Source: a bacterium BMS3Bbin05 (lineage in GTDB: Bacteria; Nitrospirota; Thermodesulfovibrionia; Thermodesulfovibrionales; BMS3Bbin05). Taken from it: DNA of 64,000 bases. The notes beneath the pieces were generated by a model. That model was not told where the DNA came from. It saw nothing but the letters and a program-made list of their open reading frames with translations, and searched no databases. Shown piece by piece: positions 49,784-59,711 of the stretch (positions within the stretch are counted from its first letter, which is position 1; the number at the start of each line of letters is the position of its first letter). The position numbers were made by a program, and so were the translations under genes. Location: the NCBI GenBank assembly GCA_002897855.1, contig BDTO01000036.1, positions 89,919 to 153,918 of the forward strand, written 5' to 3'.

Positions 49784-50428
49784 CTATGCGAGTCTTTGAT
49801 TAAGCCAGTTCGCCCAATTATCCAGGCCCACACCCGTTTTTGCCGAGCACTTAAATATCTCTATCTCTTTATTAAGCAAAGTTACATGCCTCTCTATCTT
49901 TTCAATATCAACGCTAAGATAAGGAGCAAGATCAAGCTTATTAAGAAGAAGGACGCCTGACTGCTGAAACATGAGAGGGTATTTTAATGGTTTGTCATCC
50001 CCTTCCGTGATTGCAAGTATCATTACCTTTGAGTTCTCCCCTACATTAAATTCAGCAGGACATACGAGATTTCCAACATTTTCTATAAATAATATATCAA
50101 TCTGCTCAAGAGGCAGATCGTCCAGTACCTCGTTTATCATGTTGGCATCAAGGTGACATGCTCCCCCGGTATTTATCTGGACTACGGGGACTCCCAGCCT
50201 GTTCAGTCTTTCAGCGTCATCACTCCCCATAATGTCACCTTCTATAACGCCAATGCCCTTTTCTCCCTTTAATAATTCGACAGTCCTCTCAAGCAGAGTG
50301 GTCTTTCCGGCACCGGGAGAACTCATTAAATTAATTGCGTAAACGTCATTGATATCGAAAACCCTTCTGTTTTCCTCTGCTATCCTTTCGTTTGATTCAA
50401 GAATCTTTGAAACTACTTTGACCTTCAT
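49784..50428 (-). CDS. hypB: hydrogenase nickel incorporation protein HypB
   Basis: NLMSSPGAGKTTLLERTVELL; GDIMGSDDAERL; INTGGACHLDANM; ENVGNLVCPAEFNVGEN. Confidence 0.96.
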   Translation of the reverse strand: MKVKVVSKILESNERIAEENRRVFDINDVYAINLMSSPGAGKTTLLERTVELLKGEKGIGVIEGDIMGSDDAERLNRLGVPVVQINTGGACHLDANMINEVLDDLPLEQIDILFIENVGNLVCPAEFNVGENSKVMILAITEGDDKPLKYPLMFQQSGVLLLNKLDLAPYLSVDIEKIERHVTLLNKEIEIFKCSAKTGVGLDNWANWLNQRLA

Positions 50429-50772
50429 CAGGACACCTCCAGTTCTACAATATCAAGCTCTCTTCCGTTTGTCACCACGAAATCACCGGATCCGCATAAT
50501 GGACAGGCAAAAACATACCTTTCTTCAACGGAAAACCCTTTTTTACATGCATTGCAATGTCCCCCCACCGGTATTTCCATAATATCCAGGACTGCACCTG
50601 AAGCCGGCGTATCAATCCTGGCTGCCTTAAATGCAAAATAAAGGGCATCAAGCATAACGCCAGATGCCTTTCCAATCCTTAATTTAATTGAATCTATTTT
50701 TTCGAAACCGTTTTTCGAGCAATGTTGCTCTGCAATATCCAGCACATTCAGAATGATTGACGCTTCATGCAT
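50428..50772 (-). CDS. hypA: hydrogenase maturation nickel metallochaperone HypA
   Basis: MHEASIILNVLDIAEQHC; GGHCNACKKGFSVEERYVFACPLCGSGDFVVTNGRELDI. Confidence 0.95.
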   Translation of the reverse strand: MHEASIILNVLDIAEQHCSKNGFEKIDSIKLRIGKASGVMLDALYFAFKAARIDTPASGAVLDIMEIPVGGHCNACKKGFSVEERYVFACPLCGSGDFVVTNGRELDIVELEVS

Positions 50773-51107
50773 CAGTCTGATTTTGAAATTTCTCCAACCT
50801 CTTTCTGGTATGCCTCCTTGCCCGCTCCTATAGCATCTGATATCGCAGACTTTTTCTCCTCATAAAGCTTCTTTCCCTTTTCCATTGTTGTGGACATGGA
50901 ACTTTTTGCATTTTCTGCAAATTCATTCGCCCTCTCTTTGGCTTCACCTGTAAATTCTCTGATTCTTCTTCTCACATCCTCTCCGGATTCCGGTGTAAAC
51001 ATAATCGTTGCAGCGGCACCGATTGCCCCTCCAATCAAAAATGCCAACAGAATCCCTCCGGCACTGAAACCGCCCTTTTCTTCCATCTTGTCCTCCCTGC
51101 TGATCAA
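50772..51107 (-). CDS. YtxH domain protein
   Basis: GGILLAFLIGGAIGAAATIMFTPESGEDVRRRI followed by amphipathic helical tail. Confidence 0.88.
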   Translation of the reverse strand: MISREDKMEEKGGFSAGGILLAFLIGGAIGAAATIMFTPESGEDVRRRIREFTGEAKERANEFAENAKSSMSTTMEKGKKLYEEKKSAISDAIGAGKEAYQKEVGEISKSD

Positions 51108-51347
51108 CAGAATTTTACATTAAATTCCACTATCATCTTACTATATTTAGTTTATCAGTACATATTCAAAAAAGCAAAGCAATAAAAAATGATGCTCTCG
51201 TAAAAAAACTGGATTTACAGCAGAGAACGCAAACTGGTTAGCTGACAAGCCTGCAAGCTGGTAAAAAGGGTTTTTCTCTGCGGGCTTTGCGATCCCAGCG
51301 GTGGAAAAAGCTTTTTCACGTCTTTGTCACAAATAAGGAAATTACGA

Positions 51348-51905
51348 TTATTCGGAGTTAAATGCGTTCATAGCCTTTTCATAACCATGATTAATTATCA
51401 TCTCAACGGCATCGGCAGATTTTATGACGCAAGGATGTATCAGCTTTGCATCTTCCCTGTTTATCTTCCCAAGGACATATCGCTCGGCGTTGCCATATGC
51501 GGGTTTACCGATACCAATCTTGATCCGGACAAAATCCCCTGAACCAAGTGCTGATATTATCGATTCGATTCCCTTATGCCCGCCCGAACCGCCACCGATT
51601 TTGATCTTCATCCTGCCGGCTTCAATGTCAAGGTCGTCGTGAATAACAACGAGGCGGTCAATCCCACATCTGTAATATGACAGTACATGCGAAACAGCCC
51701 TGCCACTGAGATTCATAAAAGTTAAGGGCTTTATAAGGATTATTTTTTCATCCCCAATAAAGCCCGCGGATTTCATATAATTATCCGACTTTTTAAAACC
51801 CGAACCTAATCTGCCGGCAATCTCCTCAAGCACGATAAATCCGAGATTGTGCCTTGTATTTTCGTATTCATGACCCGGGTTCCCCAGTCCGGCTATAATC
51901 CACAA
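51348..51905 (-). CDS. pth: peptidyl-tRNA hydrolase
   Basis: IIAGLGNPGHEYENTRHNLGFIVLEEIA; LIKPLTFMNLSGRAV; VIHDDLDIEAGRMKIKIGGGSGGHKGI. Confidence 0.96.
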   Translation of the reverse strand: MWIIAGLGNPGHEYENTRHNLGFIVLEEIAGRLGSGFKKSDNYMKSAGFIGDEKIILIKPLTFMNLSGRAVSHVLSYYRCGIDRLVVIHDDLDIEAGRMKIKIGGGSGGHKGIESIISALGSGDFVRIKIGIGKPAYGNAERYVLGKINREDAKLIHPCVIKSADAVEMIINHGYEKAMNAFNSE

Positions 51906-51910
51906 CTAAA

Positions 51911-52582
51911 CTATTCCCCTTTTGAATGTTCTTCTGCCCCGGCTTCTTCTTTCTTGCCTTTCTTTTCTACTTCAGGCTCTTCTGCAGCCGCTTCCTCTAT
52001 CTCGGCCGGTGCTTCCTCTTCAACCTTTGCAGGTTCAACAACAGAGAATAATACCTCATCAATACCGCTTAATACCGTGACTCCTTCCGGTATTTCAATA
52101 TCCTTTACATGAATGGAATCCCCTATCTCCAGGCCTGATATGTCCATCATAAAATGACCCGGTATTTTATCAGGCAGACACTCTATCTCAATATCTCTTA
52201 ATGTCTTCTGCAATATTCCACCGTCTCTTTTTACTCCAACGGCTACACCTTCCACAATAACAGGTACCGTAACCGTAATAGTCTCCATCATCGAAACTTC
52301 AAAAAAATCCGTATGAAGAAGTTCACCGTCAACCGGGTCTACCTGAATATCCTTCAAGAGCGCTATTTTTTTATCTCCATTATTAAAATTAAGCTCAACT
52401 ATACCCTGCTCCCCTGCCGAAGCATTAATAAAATGCGCTGCTTCTTTTCTGTTAAGCCTGATAGGCTGAGATTTCCCCTCTCTGTAAATCACACCCGGGA
52501 TGAACCCTTCCCTCCTCAATTTCCTTGCAACGGACTTTCCCGTTGCATCCCTCAGTTCAGCATTTAATGAAACTCTTTCCAT
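51911..52582 (-). CDS. rplY: 50S ribosomal protein L25/CTC family
   Basis: ATGKSVARKLRREGFIPGVIYREGKSQPIRL; DFFEVSMMETITVTVPV; acidic tail. Confidence 0.93.
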   Translation of the reverse strand: MERVSLNAELRDATGKSVARKLRREGFIPGVIYREGKSQPIRLNRKEAAHFINASAGEQGIVELNFNNGDKKIALLKDIQVDPVDGELLHTDFFEVSMMETITVTVPVIVEGVAVGVKRDGGILQKTLRDIEIECLPDKIPGHFMMDISGLEIGDSIHVKDIEIPEGVTVLSGIDEVLFSVVEPAKVEEEAPAEIEEAAAEEPEVEKKGKKEEAGAEEHSKGE

Positions 52583-52600
52583 CGGTTATTCCTCCTTAAT

Positions 52601-53545
52601 TTAAACAAAGAGCGAACTTATAGAAGTCTCCTCATTGATCCTTTTAATTGCCTCAGCAAGCAATTCCGAAATACTGAGAATTTTTAGTTTACTACATTTT
52701 GCTTTTTTGGTGTCAAGAGGAATGGTATCCGTAACTATTACTTCTTCAAGTACTGAATCATTAATCCTCTCGATGGCAGAGCCAGAAAGAACTGCATGAG
52801 TACAGGCGGCGCCAATACGTTTGGCGCCCTTTTGCCTTAAAACTTCTGCTGCCTGAGCCATTGTACCGGCCGTATCAATCATATCATCCAGAATAAGCGT
52901 GTCCTTTCCGTCAACAGTTCCAATAACATTCATAACCTGGCATTCATTTGCCTTTTCTCTTCTTTTGTCAATTATGGCCAGAGAGCTTCCCAGTCTCTTT
53001 GCAAATGCCCTTGCCCTCTCAACACCACCGGCATCCGGTGAAACTATTACAAGGTCACCATTTGGGTAATGTTCCCTGATATAATCGATCAGAACAGGCA
53101 TTGCATAGAGATGATCAACCGGGATATCAAAAAACCCCTGTATCTGGCCGGCATGAAGATCAACTGTAAGGACCCTGTTGGTGCCTGAAGCCTCTATAAG
53201 ATCCGCAACAAGCTTTGATGATATCGGTACACGGGGCTGAACCTTTCTGTCCTGCCTTGCATAACCATAATAGGGGATCACAGCTGTAATCCTGCTTGCC
53301 GACGCCCTTTTCAAGGCATCTACAAGCAACAGGAGTTCCATTATATTATGATTCACCGGAGAACATGTCGGCTGGATTACAAACACATCCGATCCCCTTA
53401 CATTCTCATTGATCTTGACCGTTATTTCGCCGTCACTGAAAGTACTCAAAGTGGTATCCGTCAGTTTCATTTCAAGCTTCTCCGCAACCTTGAGAGCCAA
53501 CTCCCTGTGGGCATTTCCGGAAAGCAACTGAATTCCCTGTGGCAT
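52601..53545 (-). CDS. prs: ribose-phosphate pyrophosphokinase
   Basis: [58 protein letters not shown]. Confidence 0.96.
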   Translation of the reverse strand: MPQGIQLLSGNAHRELALKVAEKLEMKLTDTTLSTFSDGEITVKINENVRGSDVFVIQPTCSPVNHNIMELLLLVDALKRASASRITAVIPYYGYARQDRKVQPRVPISSKLVADLIEASGTNRVLTVDLHAGQIQGFFDIPVDHLYAMPVLIDYIREHYPNGDLVIVSPDAGGVERARAFAKRLGSSLAIIDKRREKANECQVMNVIGTVDGKDTLILDDMIDTAGTMAQAAEVLRQKGAKRIGAACTHAVLSGSAIERINDSVLEEVIVTDTIPLDTKKAKCSKLKILSISELLAEAIKRINEETSISSLFV

Positions 53546-53579
53546 TATACTTCCTCCCTTATGTCATGAACTTGAATAT

Positions 53580-53654
53580 TGGCTGGGGCGGGAGGATTCG
53601 AACCTCCAAATGGGAGATCCAAAGTCTCCTGACTTGCCATTTGTCTACGCCCCA
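53580..53654 (-). tRNA. tRNA-Gln (anticodon TTG)
   Basis: Reverse-strand TGGGGCGTAGACAAATGGCAAGTCAGGAGACTTTGGATCTCCCATTTGGAGGTTCGAATCCTCCCGCCCCAGCCA: 7-bp acceptor TGGGGCG/CGCCCCA, CTTTGGA anticodon loop, GGTTCGAATCC T-arm, encoded GCCA end. Confidence 0.95.
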
Positions 53655-53776
53655 CATTTCTTTAATTCCAAATTGTTATAAAAGATTTCCTAAACTATTA
53701 CATTATGTAATAGTTTTATCGCATGTAGAGTGTCAATTATACAATGAATCCCATATTCAAAACAATAAGAAAAATG

Positions 53777-54610
53777 TTAACTCAGTGTTTTTACTACTTT
53801 TGTCCAGGCTTTTGGGAATTTGTTCATGGCATGGCAGGCAGATTCCGCATCTTCAAAAACACCGAATACTGTAGACCCGCTGCCGCTCATTAATGAACAC
53901 TTTGCCCCGGCCTGCTTCAAATCATACTTGATCTCTTTTATTTCAGGATACTTACTGAATACCGGTTTTTCAAGGGAATTTACCATTAAGTCACTCAATA
54001 CAGCAAAATCCCTCTTATTTATTGCATTTATGAATACCTTTGTCAGGCCTTTCCAGTCGTCAATCCGGGCATATTTATCATTATGCCCGTAAGCCCACCC
54101 TGCAGATATTTTTATCCCCGGGTTAATGAGCAGAATATCATACGACTGTTTAATATCATTCCCTTCAATTATTTCACCTCTGCCTTTGACAAATGAAAAA
54201 TTGCCGCCAAGAAAAAAGGGGACATCAGACCCGGCTGCAGACGCTGCATTAAAATGCTCCTGATCAGAAAGATTCATTTCACACATTGTGTTCAGCGCAG
54301 AAATAGTTGCAGCTGCATCACTGCTGCCACCACCGAGACCAGCCGATACCGGAATTTTCTTGCTCAGTTCGATATGAACACCCTGAACATTTTCGGGCCT
54401 GTATTTTTTCAGAATATCGATGGTCTTCAGGATAATATTTTCACGAATACCGCTACCGTCATGTAACAGAATCCCGTCAGCCGTATTAAAGGTGAGAGAA
54501 TCAAAAAGCGAAATCTTCTGCATTGAAGACAATATATTATGAAACCCGTCATCTCTCTTATCCAGGATATGCAGGAACCAGTTTATTTTGGCGGGAGTCT
54601 TGACTGTCAT
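53777..54610 (-). CDS. ispE: 4-diphosphocytidyl-2-C-methyl-D-erythritol kinase
   Basis: TPAKINWFLHILDKRDDGFHN; IPVSAGLGGGSSDAAATI; SGSGSTVFGVF. Confidence 0.95.
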   Translation of the reverse strand: MTVKTPAKINWFLHILDKRDDGFHNILSSMQKISLFDSLTFNTADGILLHDGSGIRENIILKTIDILKKYRPENVQGVHIELSKKIPVSAGLGGGSSDAAATISALNTMCEMNLSDQEHFNAASAAGSDVPFFLGGNFSFVKGRGEIIEGNDIKQSYDILLINPGIKISAGWAYGHNDKYARIDDWKGLTKVFINAINKRDFAVLSDLMVNSLEKPVFSKYPEIKEIKYDLKQAGAKCSLMSGSGSTVFGVFEDAESACHAMNKFPKAWTKVVKTLS

Positions 54611-54628
54611 GGCATATCTCTTAAGAAT

Positions 54629-56410
54629 TCATTTATGCATAACAGGCAGCAGCTTCAACTTCTTTTCAACCCTTTCTTTAAGTCCTTTTTCCCTGTTATC
54701 ATATTTTAATGCCTTCTCCCAGGATTCCCGGGCCCTGGATATATTGTTCAGTGCATTATAGGCATCACCAAGATGTTCAAGCATAACCGGGTCGTTGCCG
54801 CCTGTCTTTATCGATTTCTTTAACTGTTCAACCGCTTTTTCAAACTTTCCCATCCTGTAATATACCCACCCGAGACTGTCACGAATATATGCGCTGTCAG
54901 GCTTTAATTTAATGGCTTTTTCAATAAGTGCCAGGGCTTCCTTCAGATGGATTCCTTTCTCAGCGTAACTATATCCGAGATAATTCATTGCATCCGCATG
55001 TTTCGGATCTAATTTGATGACTTTTTTTAACTGGCTCTCCATATCTTTAAATCTGTCCAGCTTCTCGTAGATAACCGCAGCATTGAAATGAAGCTCTGCG
55101 CTATCCGGGAATTTATCAATACCTTTCGATACAACAGCTTCTGCATTTGCATAATCCTCAAGATAAAAATAACTCATCGCCAGATATGAATATATATCCG
55201 GGGAATCTTTCTTTATTGCCAGAATTTCATTAAAAACCCCGACGGCTTTATCATACTGCTTCAGGTCCGAATAGATGTAACCCTTATGCAGATATGCATT
55301 GATATTGTCCGGTTTTCTCTTTATAAGCTCATCGAACTCATTAAGCGCCTTGTCATATTGCTTCAAATATTCTTGTGAAAGTGCAAGAAAATACCTTGAT
55401 TCATTATCCTCAGGGTTTTCATCTACAACCTTTTCAAGTTCATTGATCGCCTTGTCATAAGCTTCGCTTTCGACATAGAGCATCCCCAGTTTCTTGTGAA
55501 GATTTATATTGTCAGGCAGAAGCTTCTCAATCCTTTTTAACTGCTTTATGGCATCTTTCACCCGGTTCATTTTCAGATATGCGCCTGTAAGCCTGTCCAG
55601 CGAGGCCACATTGCCCGGATTTATCTCAAGGGCCTTCAAATAATAGGACTTTGCAACATTCAGGTCACCCCTGATCTCACTAATAATGCCGAGATTGTAC
55701 AATACGGCATCAAAGTCGGGCCTTATTGTGAGTGCCTTTTTGAAATAAACCTCAGACCTGTTGTAATCCTTTTTCTGAAAATAAATAGACCCGAGATTAT
55801 AAAATGCAATAACATTGTTATGGTCTATTTCAAGAAGATTCTGAAACACATCAACTGCATCCGAATATTTTTTCTTATCCATATATATAGTCCCAAGCCT
55901 GATATAGGCCTCTTTTGTTTCCGGATACAGCTTAATAATCCGTTTGTATATATTAACTGCATCATCAATTCTTTCCTTGCCGGTATAAATCCCTCCGAGA
56001 AGCATCATTGTCCTGAGGTTATCGGGTTCATTCTCGTAGTTATCCTCTGCGAGGGAAAGGGCCTCATCCGGCCTTTTCAGCCTTAATAGTGCCTCAATAA
56101 TATTATTTTTCAGGAATGAAGAACCGGGGTCTTTCTTTAAGGCCTCCTTGTAATAATGCAGGGCATCTTCCCACTTCCACTGCAGTTGAGCGGAGTATCC
56201 CATCATAAAATTGTAATATGCCACGTAGGATACGGAAGCGGGTGGCGGGGGGGATAAACTCTGTCTCTTTATGACTCCGGGCTGACAGGAAGTAATGGAT
56301 AACACTACTACCGGCAGAACAAGAAATCTTATGAGCAGTAAAGGAGCGGGAGACATAATCTCCCTGATTGAATACTTTAACCTGTCGATATAAAAAGATA
56401 TTACAGTCAT
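54629..56410 (-). CDS. TPR-repeat lipoprotein
   Basis: Lipobox LSITSCQ; about a dozen TPR units (AYYNFMMGYSAQLQWKWEDALHYYKEALKKDP...). Confidence 0.85.
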   Translation of the reverse strand: MTVISFYIDRLKYSIREIMSPAPLLLIRFLVLPVVVLSITSCQPGVIKRQSLSPPPPASVSYVAYYNFMMGYSAQLQWKWEDALHYYKEALKKDPGSSFLKNNIIEALLRLKRPDEALSLAEDNYENEPDNLRTMMLLGGIYTGKERIDDAVNIYKRIIKLYPETKEAYIRLGTIYMDKKKYSDAVDVFQNLLEIDHNNVIAFYNLGSIYFQKKDYNRSEVYFKKALTIRPDFDAVLYNLGIISEIRGDLNVAKSYYLKALEINPGNVASLDRLTGAYLKMNRVKDAIKQLKRIEKLLPDNINLHKKLGMLYVESEAYDKAINELEKVVDENPEDNESRYFLALSQEYLKQYDKALNEFDELIKRKPDNINAYLHKGYIYSDLKQYDKAVGVFNEILAIKKDSPDIYSYLAMSYFYLEDYANAEAVVSKGIDKFPDSAELHFNAAVIYEKLDRFKDMESQLKKVIKLDPKHADAMNYLGYSYAEKGIHLKEALALIEKAIKLKPDSAYIRDSLGWVYYRMGKFEKAVEQLKKSIKTGGNDPVMLEHLGDAYNALNNISRARESWEKALKYDNREKGLKERVEKKLKLLPVMHK

Positions 56411-56461
56411 TTATTATTATGGCACACACCCTGTTTGGCGGTCAATAAAGGAGCATTATTA

Positions 56462-57613
56462 CTAATCTGAACCCAGGAAGGCTGCGCACCTGTAAGGGTC
56501 TCCGGAACGCGCATTACCGGAAAGAGACGCCCGGTATCTGCACCCTCCCCTGCAGGTATCAAGATGTGCGCAATTACAATCCAGGTCGCTCAGCGGAGCG
56601 TGTTCGACTCTTTTCCAGCATATCTCCAGCCCTTCGCCGATATGCCCGACAGGGTCTTCTGAATAAAATGAACACTTTGCAGCCCTGCCGTCCGCCATAA
56701 CACTCATAAGATGCAAACCACATACATACCCCGCGCCGCCCCCATGCAATCCCTCGCCGAAACCGTATCTGAGATATTTACCCGCCACGTCAGGCGGTGG
56801 AACTATATCAGGATTATCTTTAAGGAACCCTGCAATACACGGCACATCAACACTCCAGTCCCTTACCCCGATTTCACTGAATATTCTTCCCATTTCATCG
56901 AAGTCGTTCAGGTTCCTTGTGTGAACCATTGTTGAAACCGAGACCTGAAAAGATGTCCCGGCAACCATTTTGACGGCCTCGATCGATTTTTCATATGTCC
57001 CCTTACCCCTGATGAAATCATGCGCCTCATTAAGACCGTCTATACTTATCTGTATTTCATTAACATTCAGCTTTCCCAGGATTTCACTGTCCAGGAGCAA
57101 ACCATTCGTAAACAGTATTTTCCTGAACTCATAATCATGAAGCATTGAATTCAGCTCATCAAACCGGCTGTATAATAAGGGCTCTCCCCCTGTTATAAGC
57201 AGTCTGAGCCCCTGTATCTCCTCAAACTCATTCATAATTTTCCTGATTGCATCGATGTCAAGTTCAACAGTGCTCTTTTTCCCGATATAGCAGTGCCTGC
57301 ATGAGAGATTGCATCTGTTCGTTATCTGCAATTCGAGGTATCTCAGGGACGGGACAGGGGACTGCCTTGACGGAATTTTCCGCGGGGCCTTTCTGCTTTT
57401 ACTCAGCAGGCCTTCCTCAACGCTGAATTTCAGGAATTCGACATCACTAATATTACAGCTATTACAGCCATTGCCGGAAGCACAGGACTTGAAAAACTCA
57501 AAGGCACTGTCATCGATTTCGTATAACTCATCACTAAAAATGTTATAGATACAATGCGATTCAAGCCATTTTAATGAAGCTTCTTCAGAAATGAAATATT
57601 TTTTCTTATTCAT
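56462..57613 (-). CDS. radical SAM/SPASM domain protein (RiPP maturase-like)
   Basis: QITNRCNLSCRHCYIG (CxxxCxxC); C-terminal Cys clusters DCNCAHLDTCRGGCRYRA; N-terminal ~80 aa resembles PqqD-type region. Confidence 0.85.
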   Translation of the reverse strand: MNKKKYFISEEASLKWLESHCIYNIFSDELYEIDDSAFEFFKSCASGNGCNSCNISDVEFLKFSVEEGLLSKSRKAPRKIPSRQSPVPSLRYLELQITNRCNLSCRHCYIGKKSTVELDIDAIRKIMNEFEEIQGLRLLITGGEPLLYSRFDELNSMLHDYEFRKILFTNGLLLDSEILGKLNVNEIQISIDGLNEAHDFIRGKGTYEKSIEAVKMVAGTSFQVSVSTMVHTRNLNDFDEMGRIFSEIGVRDWSVDVPCIAGFLKDNPDIVPPPDVAGKYLRYGFGEGLHGGGAGYVCGLHLMSVMADGRAAKCSFYSEDPVGHIGEGLEICWKRVEHAPLSDLDCNCAHLDTCRGGCRYRASLSGNARSGDPYRCAAFLGSD

Positions 57614-57652
57614 AATAATTTTATGTTAGGATATTCAGACATAAAACACAAA

Positions 57653-57813
57653 TTTGATGGATTCGTAAAAATGCCGAAAAGAAGATGGCTAAGCAAAAAT
57701 CGTCAGATACAAGGCGCACAAATTTCGAGGAATGAGGCGTACCTGGGTACGCCGCAGTGAGGAGATAATTTGATGCAACGCAGTAGCCGGCGACTTTTTG
57801 CGACGCCATCAAA
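57653..57813. repeat. Intergenic repeat family B, complete copy
   Basis: TIRs tttgatggattcgtaaaaa / tttttgcgacgccatcaaa; interior agatggctaagcaaaaatcgtcagatacaaggcgcacaaatttcgaggaatgaggcgtacc...gtgaggagataatttgatgcaacgcagtagccggcgac. Confidence 0.88.
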
Positions 57814-57827
57814 TTTATCATTCAACT

Positions 57828-59711
57828 ATGCCGTCACCCCACAAAAAGAGGTTCATAGACGTTATATTTCCTCAGAATATTAACCGGCTCACCTATATTC
57901 TCCCGGCGGATATCTCTGCAGGATGCCATATCGGCGACATAGTTGAGGCCCCGATAAGAGGAAAGACCAAATACGGTGTAGTTGTCAGGACATATAATCA
58001 ATGTCCTGCCGGAAGTAAAGGTATTAAATTTTCAAGCATATCGGGAATTGTCGACCGGTACGGTCTGAATGAAGACCTTGTCAAGCTGCTTGAATGGGTA
58101 TCTGAGTACTATATGTGTAAGGAGGGGCTGGCGCTAAAGAACCTGCTTTTTACAGACACCCTGAATTTAACCAGAAATATAAGGGCTGTAAACAGAAAAA
58201 AGGCAGCTCACCCTTCAGTAACCCTGCCTGATACCACAGCAGATTTTCAAACTATCAGAGACTGCATACTCAAACGCAGATTTCAGACCGTTCTGTTTCA
58301 TTCAAAAAGCATGATTTCCGGGATATCCATAATAATCAATATTATAAAACAATTGAAAAATATAATTATCATTATACCGGAAAAACATGACCTCGAATTA
58401 TTTCTCCCTTTTCTCCAACTCCATGCAGACGGGCGTTACTGCGTTCTCCATGGAAATTTAAACAAGGGCTTAAAGTCAGATGCATATTCAGGTATATATT
58501 CAGGCAGGTACGACATAGTCATCGGCACTATGCAGACGGTATTTGCCCCGATGCCGAAACCATCCATGATTGTCGTATTCAAGGAACACAGTGATTTTTA
58601 CAAACATGAAGGGACACCCATGTATAATGTCAGGGATGTTGCCGTAAAAAGAGGCAGCATAGGGAATTTCACCGTACTCCTCACCTCCATGTCTCCGAGT
58701 TTTGAATCCTATAATAACTGTATCATCAAGAAATACAAACTCATCTCCGATTCGGTCCCGACGTCAAGACCCCATTTGAGAATCATAAATGCCGCAGGTT
58801 CAAGAACTATCATATCCTCACCATTGAGAAAGGGCATCGAAGCCATGATGAAAGAGAACAAAGATGTATTGCTTATCCTTAACAGGATGGGCCATTCGAT
58901 ACTCCGGTGTAATGAATGCGGGCATATAGATGTGTGTCCGGAATGCGGTGTCCCTTTAGTCTTTCATTCTGAAAAGGTCATGCGTTGCCATTACTGCAAT
59001 CGCACCATGAGAGTACATGACCTCTGTCCTGCCTGTAGAAGTATAGATTTAAGGCTGGTAGGATCAGGAACCGAAAAGGCCTTTGAACTGCTGAAAAAGG
59101 AGTTTTCGTCGGATATTGCGCTTATCGACAGTGAACATGCCGGGAATTCCATTGCGGGTGCGGGGGGCAGCAGAATAATTATAGGTACGGAGTTTGCCCT
59201 GCGCAGGATAAGGCCTTTTTCCAAATTCGGTATTACGGCAGTACTGAATTCAGACATATCGCTCCAAAGACCCGACTTCAGGGTATACGAAAAATTGTTT
59301 CGCAACCTGATTTATCTTTCCCAACATACGGTTGACGGCGGCGAGATGTTTATCCAGACATTCGACTGGAAAAACCCTCTTTTCGGATTTGTTAAAAAAT
59401 TCGATTACGCGGGATTCTTCAGCAAAGAAATAGAAAAAAGGAAGGACTTTAATTATCCTCCGTTTCGCAGGATTGCATTGTTGTCCGTAAAGAAATCATC
59501 CTATATTGATGATTACTCCGGCATCAGCGACCGGAATACTGAACTGTTGGGGCCGATTCAAAAGAAAACGGGGAAAAGTGAAAGGGTCGAGTTCATGATC
59601 AAGTGCAATCCCAAGGTACAGATCCAGGGATATGTAGATATGTTAAGAAAAAAAATTTCAAAAAACCTCAGGGACTTAAAGATCGATATTGATCCCCTTA
59701 TGTTTGGTTAG
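57828..59711 (+). CDS. priA: PriA-like primosomal protein with degenerate helicase motifs
   Basis: N-terminal 3'BD-like FIDVIFPQNINRLTYILP...GDIVEAPIRGKTKYGVVV; PriA Zn-binding CNECGHIDVCPECGVPLVFHSEKVMRCHYCNRTMRVHDLCPACRS; C-terminal FNYPPFRRIALL. Confidence 0.8.
   Translation: MPSPHKKRFIDVIFPQNINRLTYILPADISAGCHIGDIVEAPIRGKTKYGVVVRTYNQCPAGSKGIKFSSISGIVDRYGLNEDLVKLLEWVSEYYMCKEGLALKNLLFTDTLNLTRNIRAVNRKKAAHPSVTLPDTTADFQTIRDCILKRRFQTVLFHSKSMISGISIIINIIKQLKNIIIIIPEKHDLELFLPFLQLHADGRYCVLHGNLNKGLKSDAYSGIYSGRYDIVIGTMQTVFAPMPKPSMIVVFKEHSDFYKHEGTPMYNVRDVAVKRGSIGNFTVLLTSMSPSFESYNNCIIKKYKLISDSVPTSRPHLRIINAAGSRTIISSPLRKGIEAMMKENKDVLLILNRMGHSILRCNECGHIDVCPECGVPLVFHSEKVMRCHYCNRTMRVHDLCPACRSIDLRLVGSGTEKAFELLKKEFSSDIALIDSEHAGNSIAGAGGSRIIIGTEFALRRIRPFSKFGITAVLNSDISLQRPDFRVYEKLFRNLIYLSQHTVDGGEMFIQTFDWKNPLFGFVKKFDYAGFFSKEIEKRKDFNYPPFRRIALLSVKKSSYIDDYSGISDRNTELLGPIQKKTGKSERVEFMIKCNPKVQIQGYVDMLRKKISKNLRDLKIDIDPLMFG

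Noticed and set aside
51180-51330. Imperfect inverted repeat gcagagaacgcaaa / tttctctgcgggctttgcg downstream of the YtxH-hypA-hypB start
   Set aside because: Arms are weak and no second copy was recognised in the window; not enough to call an element.
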